From Puccinellia tenuiflora (Eukaryota > Streptophyta > Magnoliopsida > Poales > Poaceae): a stretch of DNA of 64,000 bases. This document shows positions 23,546-36,554 of the stretch, one piece after another. Made by a program: the position numbers and the translations under genes. The stretch covers positions 845,113-909,112 of the forward strand of contig QRDG01001893.1 of assembly GCA_012064385.1 (NCBI GenBank), read 5' to 3'. The first letter of the stretch is position 1. The number at the start of each line of letters is the position of its first letter. The notes below the pieces were generated by a model. The model ran no database searches. It worked only from the letters and a program-made list of their open reading frames with translations, and was not told where the DNA came from.

Positions 23546-26500
23546 TCATTCATTCCTGTTGTCCAAGGTTTTCCCACCACAATTTTGTGGCTGGGGAATG
23601 CTGTACATTAGTAAGCCGGCGATGAGAACCGCTGCACCGGCAACAAACCCAGGAGGCAGGGTCGACGCCACGCCGATGTACGGCAGCGGTAGGGTGAAAG
23701 CGTAGATGGACAGCGGAACTGCATCAAGAAGGACCATTATTAGTGATTGGTTCACTCCCAAGTGTGCAATGCAGGCTACAATTTACTGCATATCTCCTTG
23801 TACAAGGCAACAAGTACTAGAAAAGAAATGCTGTCCGTGCCCTACTCATCCTTTGACTTGCCAAAGGCTTCTAGTTAATTTTTTCCATGAACTGGATAAT
23901 TTAGTTTTAACTGCTAGCGAGATGACCAAAGATATCCAACACTGGGATGCTAAACTATTCAATTAATTGGCAGCGAAGGAAAAATGTGCACTAGTTTGCC
24001 TGTATCGTAGTCAGCCAAGAGAGCAAGTGTTTCTTTTCTCCTGTCCTACACTCATGTAGGGCCTGTGAGGGTTGAAGATACATCACCGCTTGATATGAAA
24101 TTTTGTTAGGCTTTTATAGGCATTACTTCCTGTGACATGCCTTCTCCATAACCCATCATTTTGATAAAGCATTTGCATCATCCTTGTGGTCCAATTTCCA
24201 TAGCTGACTAACCTCAAAAGCTTCAAAGTTACAGGATGATGATACAGAGAGAAGCAAGTCAGGTATCAAATTCAGAACCTCATATTATCGTCCACTCTGG
24301 TTCTAATTCATAAACTCGACCAGAAGTCCAGAACAGAGATGTCATCAACTGAAATCAATCAATATGGCCCTCTTCCTTTGCGAAATCATCACAACTCTGC
24401 CTTATTTACATCCAGTATGATATAATAAAACGTGGCTAATTGCTATACTTTACGGAGCCCTTACTGAAGTTGTGGTCGTATATTGAGACTTGGGAGCAGA
24501 GCATGAATATAACATCCCAGCTTGTGTACTGTCACAATAGGGCGTTCAGATTTGAAAGCTAGATGACACACAATGACCTGTGACAGTTTAACTGGTTGTT
24601 GAGCCCTTACTGAAGTTGTGGTTGTATATTGAGACTTGGGAGCAGAGCATGAATATAACATCCCAGCTTGTGTACAGTCACAATAGGGCGTTCAGATTTG
24701 AAAGCTAGATGACACACAATGATCTGTGACAGTTTAACTGGTTGTTTAACCATACCCGATAGTAGCATGTTGTTTAGTTGATGCCTAATGTTTAGCACAA
24801 CTAACATTAGGCGAAGTGTGGTTGCCACAAAACGTGTGAGGCATGTCCACCACAAGTGTGGCAAGATTTGGCAAGAAATTATGTCGATAAAATGTAGACC
24901 ATATATAACTAACAAAGTGAGAAAAGCCACATTGCTGGCAATAAACTAAAACAAATGCTTATGGATTAGTGGCACGACTAAGATTAGGTGTGGCAACCGA
25001 GAGTGAATAGGTAGAACATGGGTACATTTGCACCCGTTTTTTGAAAAAAACATTTAAAACACGTTTAAAATATGTTCAAAAAATCTGAAAAAAAGTACAC
25101 GCATACATCTCGCATAATGTGTTGATGACACAAAATTTCGTGAAAAGTTTACATGTTAGTTTTCATCCACAAAAAAGAGAAATTTTTGTGACTTACATAT
25201 AACACATATATGTCAGATTTTGTCTTTTTCACACAAGTCAAGTAAAAGATATTTTTGGGACGAAACTTTTGGCGCACACTAGAAACTACAATATGTACGC
25301 GTGCATATTTTTTTCGGAATTTTTGGACATTGCGAAAATGCATTTTGAAAGCGGGTGCAAATGTACCCATGTTCTCCACCTTATTATCCGTGGCAACCAG
25401 GCTATAAACCAAGCATGGAAACACGTTCACGCAGTATCAGTTTTAACTGAATTCCCCACTTTTCTTCAAATCAGCACATTGTGAAGTATAAATGAAATCA
25501 AAAACTCCGCCATGCTATTTATCAACAGAGATAAGGTGGTGCACTGAAAGAATATATTTATACCTGAGAATGTAGATGCTAGACAAGATACAACAGCCGA
25601 AGATATCTTCAGTAGGTGTAGCAAAGATATATTAAATCCCATATTAACCAATACAAATAGTAGCGGTAGCAGTGGTGCCCCTTCACAGCCTGCGCAACTC
25701 AAAAAGTTCACCAAGATGCTTGTGCAACATGCTTACATAGCTCTATTATTTATACAAGAAAAAATCGAAACACAGCAGGAAAAAATAAAGTCGTACCACT
25801 AAACAAAATAATCCTTGCAGTGATTAAAAAGTTCACGAAATCAGCTACGAGCAGATAAAATCCAATGTTGTCCTTCTCAAAATAAGAAAGAATTACATAC
25901 AGGATGGATGTGATTTCAATTCAGAGAAGCAAATGATACTGGTTATTAAGTAATAATACAGTGATAAGAACTTCAGCAACTGAATTTTTTACGGTTATTT
26001 ACTTGTTTATCATCAGTGGGTATTTTTTTATTAAGAGATATCAATGGTTGATTTAGATCTGCACTTATCCCCTAGTAACACCACAAATTGAGCAAATTGA
26101 TCAAGATATCCAATCAGAAAATTATTGCATGCACCAGAAAGATCAAGACAGGTGCCCCAAAGAAAATTTAAGGGGCAGAAGATGCCCCAAAAGAATTGGG
26201 AAAATTACCAGAAGATAATGACCCCATATTCAGAAAGCAGGCTGCACCATCTCTGATGTATGTTGGCAGTAGATGGAATGGAATACCCCATAACTTTGAT
26301 AAGAATGGCAACAAGAGACACATGAAAATAGCCTGAAATGATAGGTTGATTGATTATGATAGATGGCTTCTGTATAGTTAAAGCAAAGTAGTAGACATCA
26401 GGACCATACTTGATAGGCGGAGCCATATGAGTTGACGACAAAAAGATCAACTGAGCCACCCTAGAAATAAATAAAAATCAGAATCAGAAAAGCATATGTC

Positions 26501-29401
26501 AAACCAATGAAGAGATAGCAGTTACCCGTAAGCATGCTTGTAAACAGTAAATTTTACATCTCGAGAAAAAGATTTATTGTATCTATCGGAGAAGTGCAGT
26601 ACCTTCAAATTCTTGGCAGCATCTATAAATATTATCTCCTGCAAAAATTAGAGGTAGTTGTATCAGGTAAAACTGGGAAATAAAGCACAGCAATTGGTTC
26701 ATTGACAGATTAACAGCTTTGCTACCTTTAATACTGTATCAGCAGCTTGCAGAAAGAATGATATTATCATCAGCAGTGGCCACAAAATTCCAGTACTTTG
26801 TAATGAAGCACCAGCACCAGATCCACTGTACATACCATAGTAAGGTTCGTATTAGATCTTATTGACATTAAGGTACTGAATATCTTAATCATACACAAGC
26901 CTTCCGCTTTGACATTACAGCCTTACACATTATGTGTGATGTAGTTGTAAAAGTGTTCCATAACCCCTGATGCGATCATCTCCCACCCAGTCACAATTAC
27001 ACACATAATCTGTGGGGTCAAATGACCTCCTAACTTCTCTAAAACACGCCTGATTTTTATATATGATATATCTAAACAGATATCCACAAAATTACAAGGA
27101 GTTTCAATTGGCAGATAGTCTGATAGCGCAGGGTTTCAAGGTCTGGACCGCACTGCTCCAACCAATGCATTGTAATGAAACACAGCTAACATTCCATGAT
27201 TGCGATCTGGGAACTATTCACAAACCATATTCTTGGACTATTAATGTATCCACGCACATGCATCCACGGGCTGTGAAGATGTCACATGTGCTGATTTCTG
27301 GAGCATACAAACCATATTTCATACGTCCCAAATATTAATTAATTTTCCATTTCATTTGTTTCCTGGTATTTTACATCATTTGTTTCCTGGTATTTTACAT
27401 GTCTTCTCCTGGATTTAACCATAAAATTTGTTCAAGGATAATTGTAAGACAACACAATAGGAAGCAGCACAGCAAACTCATTGGCCTGAATTGCAGCCGT
27501 ATAAATATAATAAACTGATTGTTAGGTGTTTATAGACCTAGAGTGAAATAATTAGAAAGGAACATACCTTGCTACAGTTACTACCACGCCAACTGTCACT
27601 AGAAAGCATCCTGTTATCTCATTAACTCTATATCGCCTCTTTAGGAAAATAGCAGACAAAAGAAGCTGCCATACAAGATAGGTCTGCAGGAAAGTAGTAA
27701 GAGAAATTTATAGATGTGATTGCAAGTGATAAAATAAAGACCTCATATAATCATAGTGATGACTCACCAACCTGTGACAGTATTGGTATTGAAGCCCCAG
27801 AAAGAACAGCTATCCAACAAACAACAAGTACCAAGTACATTTTAGAACTGAGAATCTATTAGGAACATGCTGTATTTGATTTTGATAAAAAGTTACCTCC
27901 AGCAGCCATCCCTGCTGCTGCTGCTAGAGCCTCTAACAGGCCCACAAGTATAAAAGGTTTCTGTGGTAGAGAAAGCATCTCATCGGTAACAGTGCCAGCT
28001 CGATAACGAAAAAACAGGATTGAGAAATAGACCACCACATAGCTGCAAAAGTTAAGAGATCCAAATGTTCAACGACTTTTTCACGTGCATGTTTTATCTT
28101 TGTTATCACAAAACAAATTTGTGGAGTATACAGGGTAAAATATCTATACTGGAGAAGGAAAATACCGGTTTGACTAAATTTCATACAAATTCGACAATTT
28201 TTGGTTGATCTTCTTACAAATTTTACCAAATATCATTTGAATCTATGAAATTGTTGCTGTTAAATAACCTGCATTTTCGGGTTACCGGCCTCAACGGTTT
28301 CTCCGGTACAATTTCCATACCTGGAGGCCCTGCCAATGCAGAGAACCAGCAAAGGCTTGCATTTCGACTACCGGCGTCCTCCCAAATATTGTCATCACCG
28401 AAACGCGGCATCCAAAATTAACCAAACGAAATCACCGTAGACTCGCTACCAAGTGATACACCCTGTGTGACAGTGTGAGGTGTGACACTACTTAGTACTC
28501 GTTGATCGCGCCGCAATATTCAACAGCACATCAGGTTTTAACCATAATCCATTGCCAATAAATCGCCCAACAAAACGACGCACGTGGAATCCAAAAAAAA
28601 TCTGAGGGATTTGACTACCTGGAATGGCAGCTCATTTGCCCACTTGGCACCAGAAAAAGAAAGGAACACACAGCCGTACAGCAACCAGGTCCAGTCCAGA
28701 TATGCTCCTCCCGGTAACAACCAAAAAAAATCTCGCACTCGCTAATCTCGCAGACACGTGGGCCCCGAGGCGCGAGGCACGCGCCGCGGAGGCCGAAGAG
28801 GAAAAAATGATTCGATTCGCGACAGCTCTCATTGATCATGGAGAATCTCCACTGCTCGAACAGGAACCGCCTCCCCGGCCTCGATTGGATCAGCAACGGC
28901 GACACAGAGCAGAGCATCGGCTCTGATCAATCAATCAATCAATGGCTGGACGGGGAAGCAGAGGGAGGGAGGAGGCGCGTACCCGAACGTGGCGAACTGC
29001 GCGAGGAAGAAGGGGTACTGGCGGAGCGGCACGAGGGCGAGCTTGTAGAGCACGCGGTTACCGGTGCCCATGGCGACGACGGCCGCCGTGGCGAGGGCCA
29101 CCTCCATCCCGGCGCTCCTCCCCACCCCGGCGCTCCTCCCCGCCACCTGCCCCGCCGCCGCGCACACAGCCGCCTCCCCCCTCCTGCTCATGCCGCCGCC
29201 GATGCTCCTCCGCGCCTCGGCCCCCGCCGCCTTCCACGCCACGGCCTCGATCCGCCGCGCGTGCGCCCGCAGCGCCACCCGCGCGTCCCTCCTCGGGACC
29301 CCCAACGCCGCCGCCAACGACGCGGCTCCATTGGCGCGCTCCCCGGGGATGCGCAGGGGCTGCCGCGCCGTGGACACGTGCGGCGACGAGGAGGACGCCA
29401 T
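23546..29401 (-). CDS. CLT-type plastid thiol transporter (CRT-like), 10 exons
   Basis: Exons: 29401-28983, 28042-27897, 27809-27772, 27683-27568, 26825-26726, 26638-26603, 26460-26410, 26332-26209, 25689-25564, 23718-23546. All have GT/AG junctions and the phases agree; 1329 nt, 442 aa. The protein matches plant CRT-like transporters (chloroquine-resistance-transporter family, drug/metabolite transporter fold): VLYKLALVPLRQYPFFLAQ in exon 1, PILSQTYLVWQLLLSAIFL across exons 3-4, CEGAPLLPLLFV and NISLLHLLKISSAVVS in exon 9, LPLPYI in exon 10. Arabidopsis CLT1-3 sit in the plastid envelope and export glutathione and gamma-glutamylcysteine to the cytosol. The Arg/Ala/Ser-rich first 90 residues suit a transit peptide. 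Length is normal for the family. The last intron (1845 bp) holds a Mutator-like MITE and a tandem duplication. It appears intact. Confidence 0.85.
24455..24746. repeat. Two tandem 146-bp copies in the last CLT intron
   Basis: The unit beginning GAGCCCTTACTGAAGTTGTG occurs at 24455 and again at 24601, with only a few differences (for example GGTCGTA versus GGTTGTA). Both lie wholly in the intron between CLT exons 9 and 10. Confidence 0.85.
24999..25389. mobile_element. Mutator-like MITE in CLT intron, 391 bp
   Basis: Long inverted ends: GAACATGGGTACATTTGCAC on the left and its complement ending CCCATGTTC on the right. Both flanks carry the 9-bp direct repeat GTGGCAACC (24990-24998 and 25390-25398), the Mutator target-duplication length. 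No coding capacity. Confidence 0.75.
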
Positions 29402-29837
29402 CGACGGGGATCAGGAGGTAGTGCTCTGCTCGTTCGAGTGGCCCGGTGTGCGTAGGTAGTGTGGTTGGTGGTGGCACGGGGAGGAGGCAAGATTCGTGCA
29501 GGTGGTGGCGCTGTTTCGCTTGGTCTCTGCTTGCTTTTGGTTGAGCTGCGTTTCGGTGGCTCGCGGGAGCGGGGCGGCGGCGGGTCCACGCTTCCCGATG
29601 GTTATTGGAGGGGGAAAGGAAGGAGGTTGAAAAGGGCCAGTAGTTTTTGCCGTGTGTCTTTCCTTCCCGTTTTGGATTCTCTTCATTATTTGCGTACAAG
29701 TCCACCTTTTATCCCGCACGTGAAGGATATTGGCGTAATCCGAATGAGCATCCGGTCATTGGTGTCGTAGTTTTGCAGTCGCGGCGTCAAAACAGGCTGT
29801 ATGAATTGACAGAGCTTCTTTAGGGTGAACCTAGGTC

Positions 29838-29877
<40 letters not shown>

Positions 29878-30266
29878 GAGGCAAGGCAATGAAGAAATTT
29901 CTTAATACTCCTTCTAAAATGGATCATACATCCAATCAAATCGTCCAAAAATTATTTTGTAGATGTGCAAGCCCATTGCCCCTCCACCAAATTTTCATGC
30001 TTCATAAGCAAATATGTGTGTTGGTACGGTTAAGATCAAAAGATAAATAAAGAGGAACTCATCGTTGCTGAGCCTGCATCCCTTCGGCTAGGAATAAACA
30101 ATAACATACTTAACAAATTCAAAAATTATATCGCTATCTCATTACAAAAGTATGTAGGGGCATGTCCTTATTAGTCTATATCATCTCATGGTTGGGTAAA
30201 CCACACACTGTTAAGAATTTTGAACTAGTGGTCGACTAGATAATAATTATTAGCTATGTGGAACAT
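29402..30266. other. CLT upstream region with a 36-base C tract
   Basis: DNA 5' of the CLT start. It contains an uninterrupted run of 36 C at 29841-29876, which is prone to slippage and assembly error. No gene or clear TATA box is chosen. Confidence 0.45.
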
Positions 30267-30606
30267 GGATCCATATGGTACATTTTAAAACGTATCAAAA
30301 GTCTCTTTCAAATTCACCCTGAAAGTGAAAATACTACATGTGTTTCGTGTAAAACGGGTAGAAGCATGTTCCACGAATTTTGGCAAGTAAATGATCATTT
30401 ACAAGTAGTGAGTCGCGTAACTTTCAGGGTGAATTTACAAGTAGTGGGTCGCGTAATTTACAAGTAGTGGATCCGTATGGTACATTTTTTAAACGTATCA
30501 AAATCTCTTTTAAATTCACCCTGAAAGTGAAAATATTACATGTGTTTCGTGTAAAACGGATGGGAGCATGTTCCACGAATTTTGGCAAGTAAACGATCAC
30601 TTACGC
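30267..30606. repeat. Diverged direct repeat, two copies of about 137 bp
   Basis: The unit starting GGATCC(A/G)TATGGTACATTT occurs at 30267-30402 and 30469-30606. Both end near TTTTGGCAAGTAAA(T/C)GATCA. Between them GAATTTACAAGTAGTGGGTC and a related shorter piece recur. Both copies contain AAATTCACCCTGAAAGTGAA, and a complement of part of it lies in the spacer. Confidence 0.75.
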
Positions 30607-30740
30607 GTACGTAGTGGTGTAAAAATATTTGGCGGTTACTATTTTCTGTGAATCTCAGAAAATGGTGGTCATCGTATTTTGTTTACTACTAACATTCACA
30701 AGGACCTGCTACTGGCTCATGAAAAGTAGGTAGGGCCGCC

Positions 30741-30928
30741 CAGTGGCGGACCCAGAAAAATTGGAGGGTGGACACACTGCAACCAAAATGTCGCACCGCG
30801 GTTTTCTTTTTACCAAATAAATAGTATAAATAGTCATTCTATTCATAAATATTATGGGTAGTAAATAAACTTTCCAAAATAAATAGTCATTCTATTCATA
30901 AATGGCGCACCCTCTAGGTCCGCCCCTG
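30741..30928. mobile_element. hAT-type MITE, 188 bp
   Basis: Ends CAGTGGCGGACCCAG and CTAGGTCCGCCCCTG are inverted copies. Perfect 8-bp target duplications GGGCCGCC lie at 30733-30740 and 30929-30936. The TIR is related to that of the MITE at 18702. The interior has two copies of AAATAGTCATTCTATTCATA. Confidence 0.85.
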
Positions 30929-31019
30929 GGGCCGCCCACCGCGGCAGGGATAGTAGTACGCGCGTAGACGTGCATGGAACTAGCTAATTATTGAGTTCCA
31001 TCCGTCGCTAGTACTACTA

Positions 31020-31178
31020 CTCCCTCCGTATCAAAATATAAGAATGTTTTAGCATTTCCCTTTTTATTCATATCTATACATGTTTTAGTACAGGGTTTAA
31101 ATAAATATTACACTAAAACATATCTATATATGGATAGAAAAAAGAAATACTAAAACATCAATCTTATAATTTTTGAAG
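31020..31178. mobile_element. Stowaway-type MITE, diverged copy
   Basis: Begins CTCCCTCCGTATCAAAATAT after a TA and runs to a decayed complementary end before TA at 31179-31180. The interior matches the MITE at 7344-7503 (ATATAAGA(A)TGTTTTAGCATTT). Older than that copy. Confidence 0.65.
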
Positions 31179-31180
31179 TA

Positions 31181-33424
31181 GTTGTGAAAAAGAGAATCGC
31201 TCGCGAGTCAGTCAGTGTGCTTCCCCAGAAATCTGTTAGAAATCACGATCCTCGAATAGAAGAAGCCTAGTGTGTGTCCAGTGCCTAGGATGAGTCGATG
31301 AGCCTGGTCCATGGGTGAGAAGAAAATGAGGACAGAGCCGGGTATCTTATCTTTTGATGGAAAAGGGAGACGCAGGAGGGGAGCGAGGGCGGCGCCACAA
31401 CGCAGCACAGGCGGCTGCCGTTGCGTGGGCTCCGCGCGTCCACCCACCCATCCACCGCGTCACTGTTTCCACGGGCCCCACGACCGTATCCTCCAAATGA
31501 TCGCGCAGCAGAGTCATCGCTTACGTCCGGCGTGACGCGCTGGCTGACTCTCCATGACTGGTGGACCCCCGGATGCGAGCGCGTGGCGCGCACAATCGAA
31601 CCTCGCTTGTCGTTTGCGCGTGGAGATGAGACGGGAGAGGTCATCGCTGACTGCCGTGAGGTGTGCCTTTTTTTTTTTTTTGGTAGTGCGACACGCCTCC
31701 CTCGTGGGTCCTGCCTTGATTGTTCCTTGGCCTTTTGGCCTATCCATTTATTCTAGGAGTACTACGTAACATCCAACCAATTTTTTCGTATTTTGTATTG
31801 AGGAAAAACGATCAAGATTTGAGTTCCCAGCACTAGTTAGAAAATTTGCGGGCCGAGCTTCACAAATCTTAGTTTTTAAAATAACCGACAAAAATATTTG
31901 TAAGTCTTACACAAATGTTTTATGTGGATCGGTATTTTTTTTTAAATACATTGCATATTGGGCGTCACACAAAAATATGTTTTTTCTTTCATTTGGGCAA
32001 CTCCTATTTTTATTAATTGCTCAACGAAAATACATTGTTCTGGTAAACATCAATGCAGGGGACAGAAAATAGATTAGAACAGAAGAGAAATGGTAGGAAA
32101 ACCCACTGCATAACCTCGTCGTGGGGTAAAAAACCTATCCCTAAACTAATAATAGCAACATCCAGGGAAACAAAACGACCACAGACACCGTAACATCTCA
32201 AAAACACAATACGAATGGCCACATAAACAAGACAACCCCACCACAAAGCCAACATCCTTCCGCATCAACCTTCAATGATCTGAAGGAACCTCGCCTGGCT
32301 TGCCTGCCCGACGAAGCCACACTGGAACGTGGCGAGAGAGCCACTCTACTCAACATCTAATCCGAACCACCTATGAAATGAGCACTATCATCCTCAACGT
32401 AGAGCCCTACCCAATAATAAAGCAAATAAAACATGTAGAAAAAATGCGACCATGTGTAACTTGACCATGCAAACAAAAAAGTTATCCTGTTCCGTATGAT
32501 CAAGATCGCCCAGCATACGCCAGCCGAAAGAAACGTATGGAATTTCTTTTCTTTTTTGAGAAAAAAAAGCATACAACCAAGCAATACTCTACCATAGAGA
32601 AGAAGGACAACAAGATGCTCCAAGCACCGGCCCCAAAGTTGCCCAAACTACTTTCTCGCGAGAACAAGAAAAGAACTAGCGTCGCGTAGTTTCAAACTGA
32701 TCACATAATGAACAAGTAGGGTTGCCAAGTCGTTCTATTTTTTACAAAAAAAAAATCTAGTAAGAACCGCATCCTGAAACAATTGTCAAAGCAATATTTT
32801 GATTTTAAGTGGGATCTTGGCTTCCGAAATCCACATATTGTGCGACCTAGATTGTCATTCCAAGTATTGATATAAGGACTTCGTATAGAAACTTCAATTT
32901 CGTGTCAGAGACCAAACGTCATGATCAGGAACAGGAGCCCTATTGATTGTCTAACCCTCTCCACAATGTACTCCCAGTTTTCAGTCAAGACAGGAGCAAA
33001 ACGCATTGGAAGGGAACATCAAAGTCACAGTCACAAACATATCAAAAGTTAAGTCTTGGAAATGGCATATATCATAGGACATAGGAAAAGACACCATGAG
33101 GTAACAATTCGGGGCTCATTCCTATCCACTCTATCTCTCTCTTCTTTCGATGTAGCTGAGAGCTCTCTTCGTTCTCTCTGGCCGACTCGAGGCCTTTCCG
33201 GCCGGCGCCGCCGGTTGGAGATGGCTGAGGGGTGGCGCTGCCCTCCGTCCTGTGCATAGTAGCTATAGGGGTTTTGGCTGTTTGCCGGTTTTGGGCGTTC
33301 TGCCCGTAGTTTGGAGCATAGAACCAGGTCATGGCGACCCGATCTAGTGCTTAGGGTTCTTCTTCTTCCTTTCGTGGCTTCTCTGGTTGGAGCTTCGATT
33401 CGAGAAGAAGGCCACCGCTCCCTT
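31181..33424. other. Unassigned intergenic DNA
   Basis: Several open frames occur on both strands, but none carries a domain I recognise or a convincing splice structure. No element termini found. Confidence 0.4.
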
Positions 33425-34998
33425 GATAGCGCGAGAGGTGTTAATCAATCACGCTTCGTTGGGCACCCCAAGAGGAAGGTTTGAGGAGCACAGCAGCAAG
33501 TTTTCCCTCAGTTAGAAACCAAGGTTATCGAACCAGTAGGAGTGAGGAATGCTTCAGAAGGTTGTCCACAACTGCAATGGCGCCAGAAAAGAGCTGTTGC
33601 AGGGGAGACAGTGGAACCTGCAGAACACAATCAAACTACTTTGCCCCAACGAAGCAGTGAGGTTGTCAATCTCACCGGCCTTGCTGAATACAAAGGATTA
33701 AATGTATGTGTGGAAGGAAGCTTGTTTGCAGTAAATGAAAGCAGTAGAGCAGTTGATTTAATTGCAGATATAAAAGAATAGACCGGGGTCCACAGTTCAC
33801 TAGTGGTGTCTTCTCCATAAATAAAATACTACACATGCTGGGTAACAAATTACAGCTGGGCAATTGACAGAATAGAGAATGCATGACAATGCATGAACAT
33901 TGCATAATACAGAGGATGATGATGTCTATATGAGATGCTTTGGGCATTACGACAAAATACATAGATAGCTGTTCCAAGCATACACCTATGCCTAAATAGT
34001 CCACCTTTGAGATAACATACCGTAAAATCTCTCCAGTATTAAGTTGCAAGCAACAGACAATTGTATGAAGAACTGTGCATAAAGTTTGCTCCCTAGTAGC
34101 AACGGTACTCCCCCGTCCTTATATGTTTCTGTCACTCAAGCCAAGGCACACAGGGACCGAACCCACTATCTAGCATAAATACTCCCTCTTGGAGATACAA
34201 GCAACTACTTGATCAAGGCAGTTACAAGTACCAGAAAGCATGCAAGATCACAAATAACATAGACATGATAATATCAATAATCAACATCACAAGGTACTTC
34301 TCTATTCATCGGATCCCAGCAAACACAACATGTAGCATTACAATAAGATGATCTTGATCATGATAGGCAGCTCACAAGATCTAAACATGATAGCACAAGA
34401 GGAGAAGACTACCATCTAGCTACTGCATGGACCCGTAGTCCAAGGATGAACTACTCACTCATCTGTCCGGAGGCGGGCATGGTGGTGTAGAGCCCTCCGA
34501 CGATGATTCCCTCTCCGGCAGGGTGCCGGGGAGAGCTTCAGAACCCTCCCGAACTAGGGTTGACGACGGCGGCGGCGACGGATGTTTTTCTGGAATTTTG
34601 ATCGGGAACTTAGGGTTTTCTCGTCGGGGGGATTATATAGGCGAAAGGGCGGCGTCGGTGGAGGCCCGAGGGGGCCACAACACCTGGTGGCGCGGCAGAC
34701 AGGTGGGCCGCGCCACCCTAGGGTGTGGTCGCCCTCTGGTGCGTCTTCGGCTCCCCTTTGGACTCCGTGTGCGTGACGAAATTATAAGATCCTGGGTTTT
34801 TGTCCCGTCCGATTCCGAGAATATTTCCTTAGGTACTTTTCTGAAACGGAAAAACAGCAGAAAACAGGAACTGGCACTGGGGCATCTTGTTAATATGTTA
34901 GTTCCAAAAATGCTACAAGATGTAAACAAAACATGTAGCAAATGGTATGAAAACAAGCATGGATCATAAGAAATTATAGATACGTCGGAGACGTATCA
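33425..34998 (-). repeat. Gypsy 3' LTR (minus strand), 1574 bp
   Basis: On the minus strand it begins TGATACGTCTCCGACGTATC at 34998 and ends in CA at 33425. Directly before its start, on that strand, is the polypurine-like AAGCTTGGGGATGC at 34999-35012. That makes it a 3' LTR with its internal domain to the right. It belongs to the same family as the LTR at 5443-7013 but is clearly diverged from it, so these are two separate elements. Confidence 0.7.
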
Positions 34999-36354
34999 GC
35001 ATCCCCAAGCTTAGTTCTACTCGTCCTCGAGTAGGTAGAACGATAACAAATAATTTCTTAGGAGACATGCAAACTCACAATCTAGATCAACATAGTAATG
35101 CAAAACACATGATGTGAATAAGGTGATCCTAAACAATTGTCTATAGTTGACATTAAGCAAACAATGATTAACAAATGCTAGCTAAAAGAAGCTAGAACTT
35201 TTCATGAATCGCGTGTTGCAGACTAGGAAACCATACATAAGGTTTAGAAAGAAGAATAGTAAATTGTGTCTCCAAGTAAATGTCAATCAATCTTCAAAGC
35301 ATCAAATCAGTTAATAGTAGAAATAGCCAAGCTCAAGTCAGTGTCCTTAATCCATCCACTTAACTTATCAACTGTTATGTAGTCCACTCAACTAATACAA
35401 GCAAGAAGAAGGCTTGGCACCATGAGGTTATGGCAAAGAGAATAATAATGGGGGTTTGGAAGGCCAAAAAGAAAGGCTCAACAGTGGAAGAGGTAACCAC
35501 AAGACAAGAGGAAGTCCCGTAGTAGACACTGAATGAGGAGTAGTGATTGCCATGCAACGGATGCACATAGAGCTATATGAATGGAAGCTCTCCAATGGAA
35601 CTAGTGGGGGTGCATCCAACTTGCTTGCTCATGAAGACCTAGAGCTCACTGAGGAGGCTCATCGTTGGAATATACAAGCCAAGTTCTATAACGTTTGGTC
35701 CCCACATAGTTATACTAATGAAGCATGAAAATTCACTACAATGATGTAGGTGCTACTAGCACAAGTGTGGAATAAAAGGATAGTAGTNTCATATTTTTTT
35801 TTTTTTTGCAAAATCACTACATACAATTTCCCATTACCATATGTTAAGTTTTGATTGTTTTCCAAGACAATAATACCTAGTATAGTCGAAATCATCATCC
35901 CGCTACAATAAGTGAGGGTAGCACAATTTATTATTATATGCAAATTATAACTTAAAAAGTTTGCAAAATGAAATTTTAGGGCTTATCGTCTACAAACCCC
36001 ATTCAGAGTATAGAAATTCAATGTTGTAGTCATTTTGATTACAAATAGCATTGGTGGGCCCAAAACATAGGGCAAAGATATGTATATAAGTATAAATTGT
36101 TCACCAATTTTTCTCTTCCCCCTATAATATATTCATATATTTGAAACAATATTTGATTAGTATATTATTCAAAGTATTTTCTTATAAAGAATTTATCTAA
36201 TAGACTTATTACTACTTAATTACAAAAACAAAATGTTATGTTTATATTTCTGTGTGGAAGGGTATACCTCCAAACGTATTATATATTTTGTTTTTGAGTT
36301 GAAGCTAGAACTAGAAGTTCCCCGACCACTAAAATACATGCATAATTCTAAGTA
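34999..36354 (-). mobile_element. 3' internal remnant of the minus-strand gypsy element, then unassigned DNA
   Basis: The first several hundred bases are the non-coding internal region next to the 3' LTR. No polymerase or integrase motif is present, and the 5' part is missing. Beyond about 35700 the sequence is AT-rich and unassigned. An ambiguous base lies at 35788 next to a T run. Confidence 0.4.
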
Positions 36355-36476
36355 CTCCCTCCGTCCAAAAATAAGTGTCTCAAGTTTGAAAAAAAGTGGA
36401 TGTATCTATACATAAAACATATCTAGATACATCCACTTTTAAGCAAAGTTGAGACACTTATTTTGGACGGAGGGAG
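36355..36476. mobile_element. Stowaway-type MITE, 122 bp
   Basis: Almost perfect palindrome with ends CTCCCTCCGTCCAAAAATAA and its complement, flanked by TA at 36353-36354 and 36477-36478. A different family from the MITE at 7344, with the AAGTGTCTCAA motif common in Triticeae Stowaways. The near-perfect arms suggest youth. Confidence 0.9.
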
Positions 36477-36554
36477 TAGTATTGTAACACGTTTGCAAAA
36501 TAAAAGCAAAAATAATAATGTGTAAGTAACCCGTGCGAACGCACGGGTTGATTG

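Noticed and set aside
28832..29705. Several long frames overlapping CLT exon 1
   Set aside because: Shadows of a GC-rich exon; only the minus frame from 29401 continues through spliced exons into a known family.
36528..36554. Hairpin ACCCGTGC...GCACGGGT as a Helitron 3' end
   Set aside because: No CTRR follows the stem before the chromovirus LTR sequence, so a Helitron end cannot be claimed.
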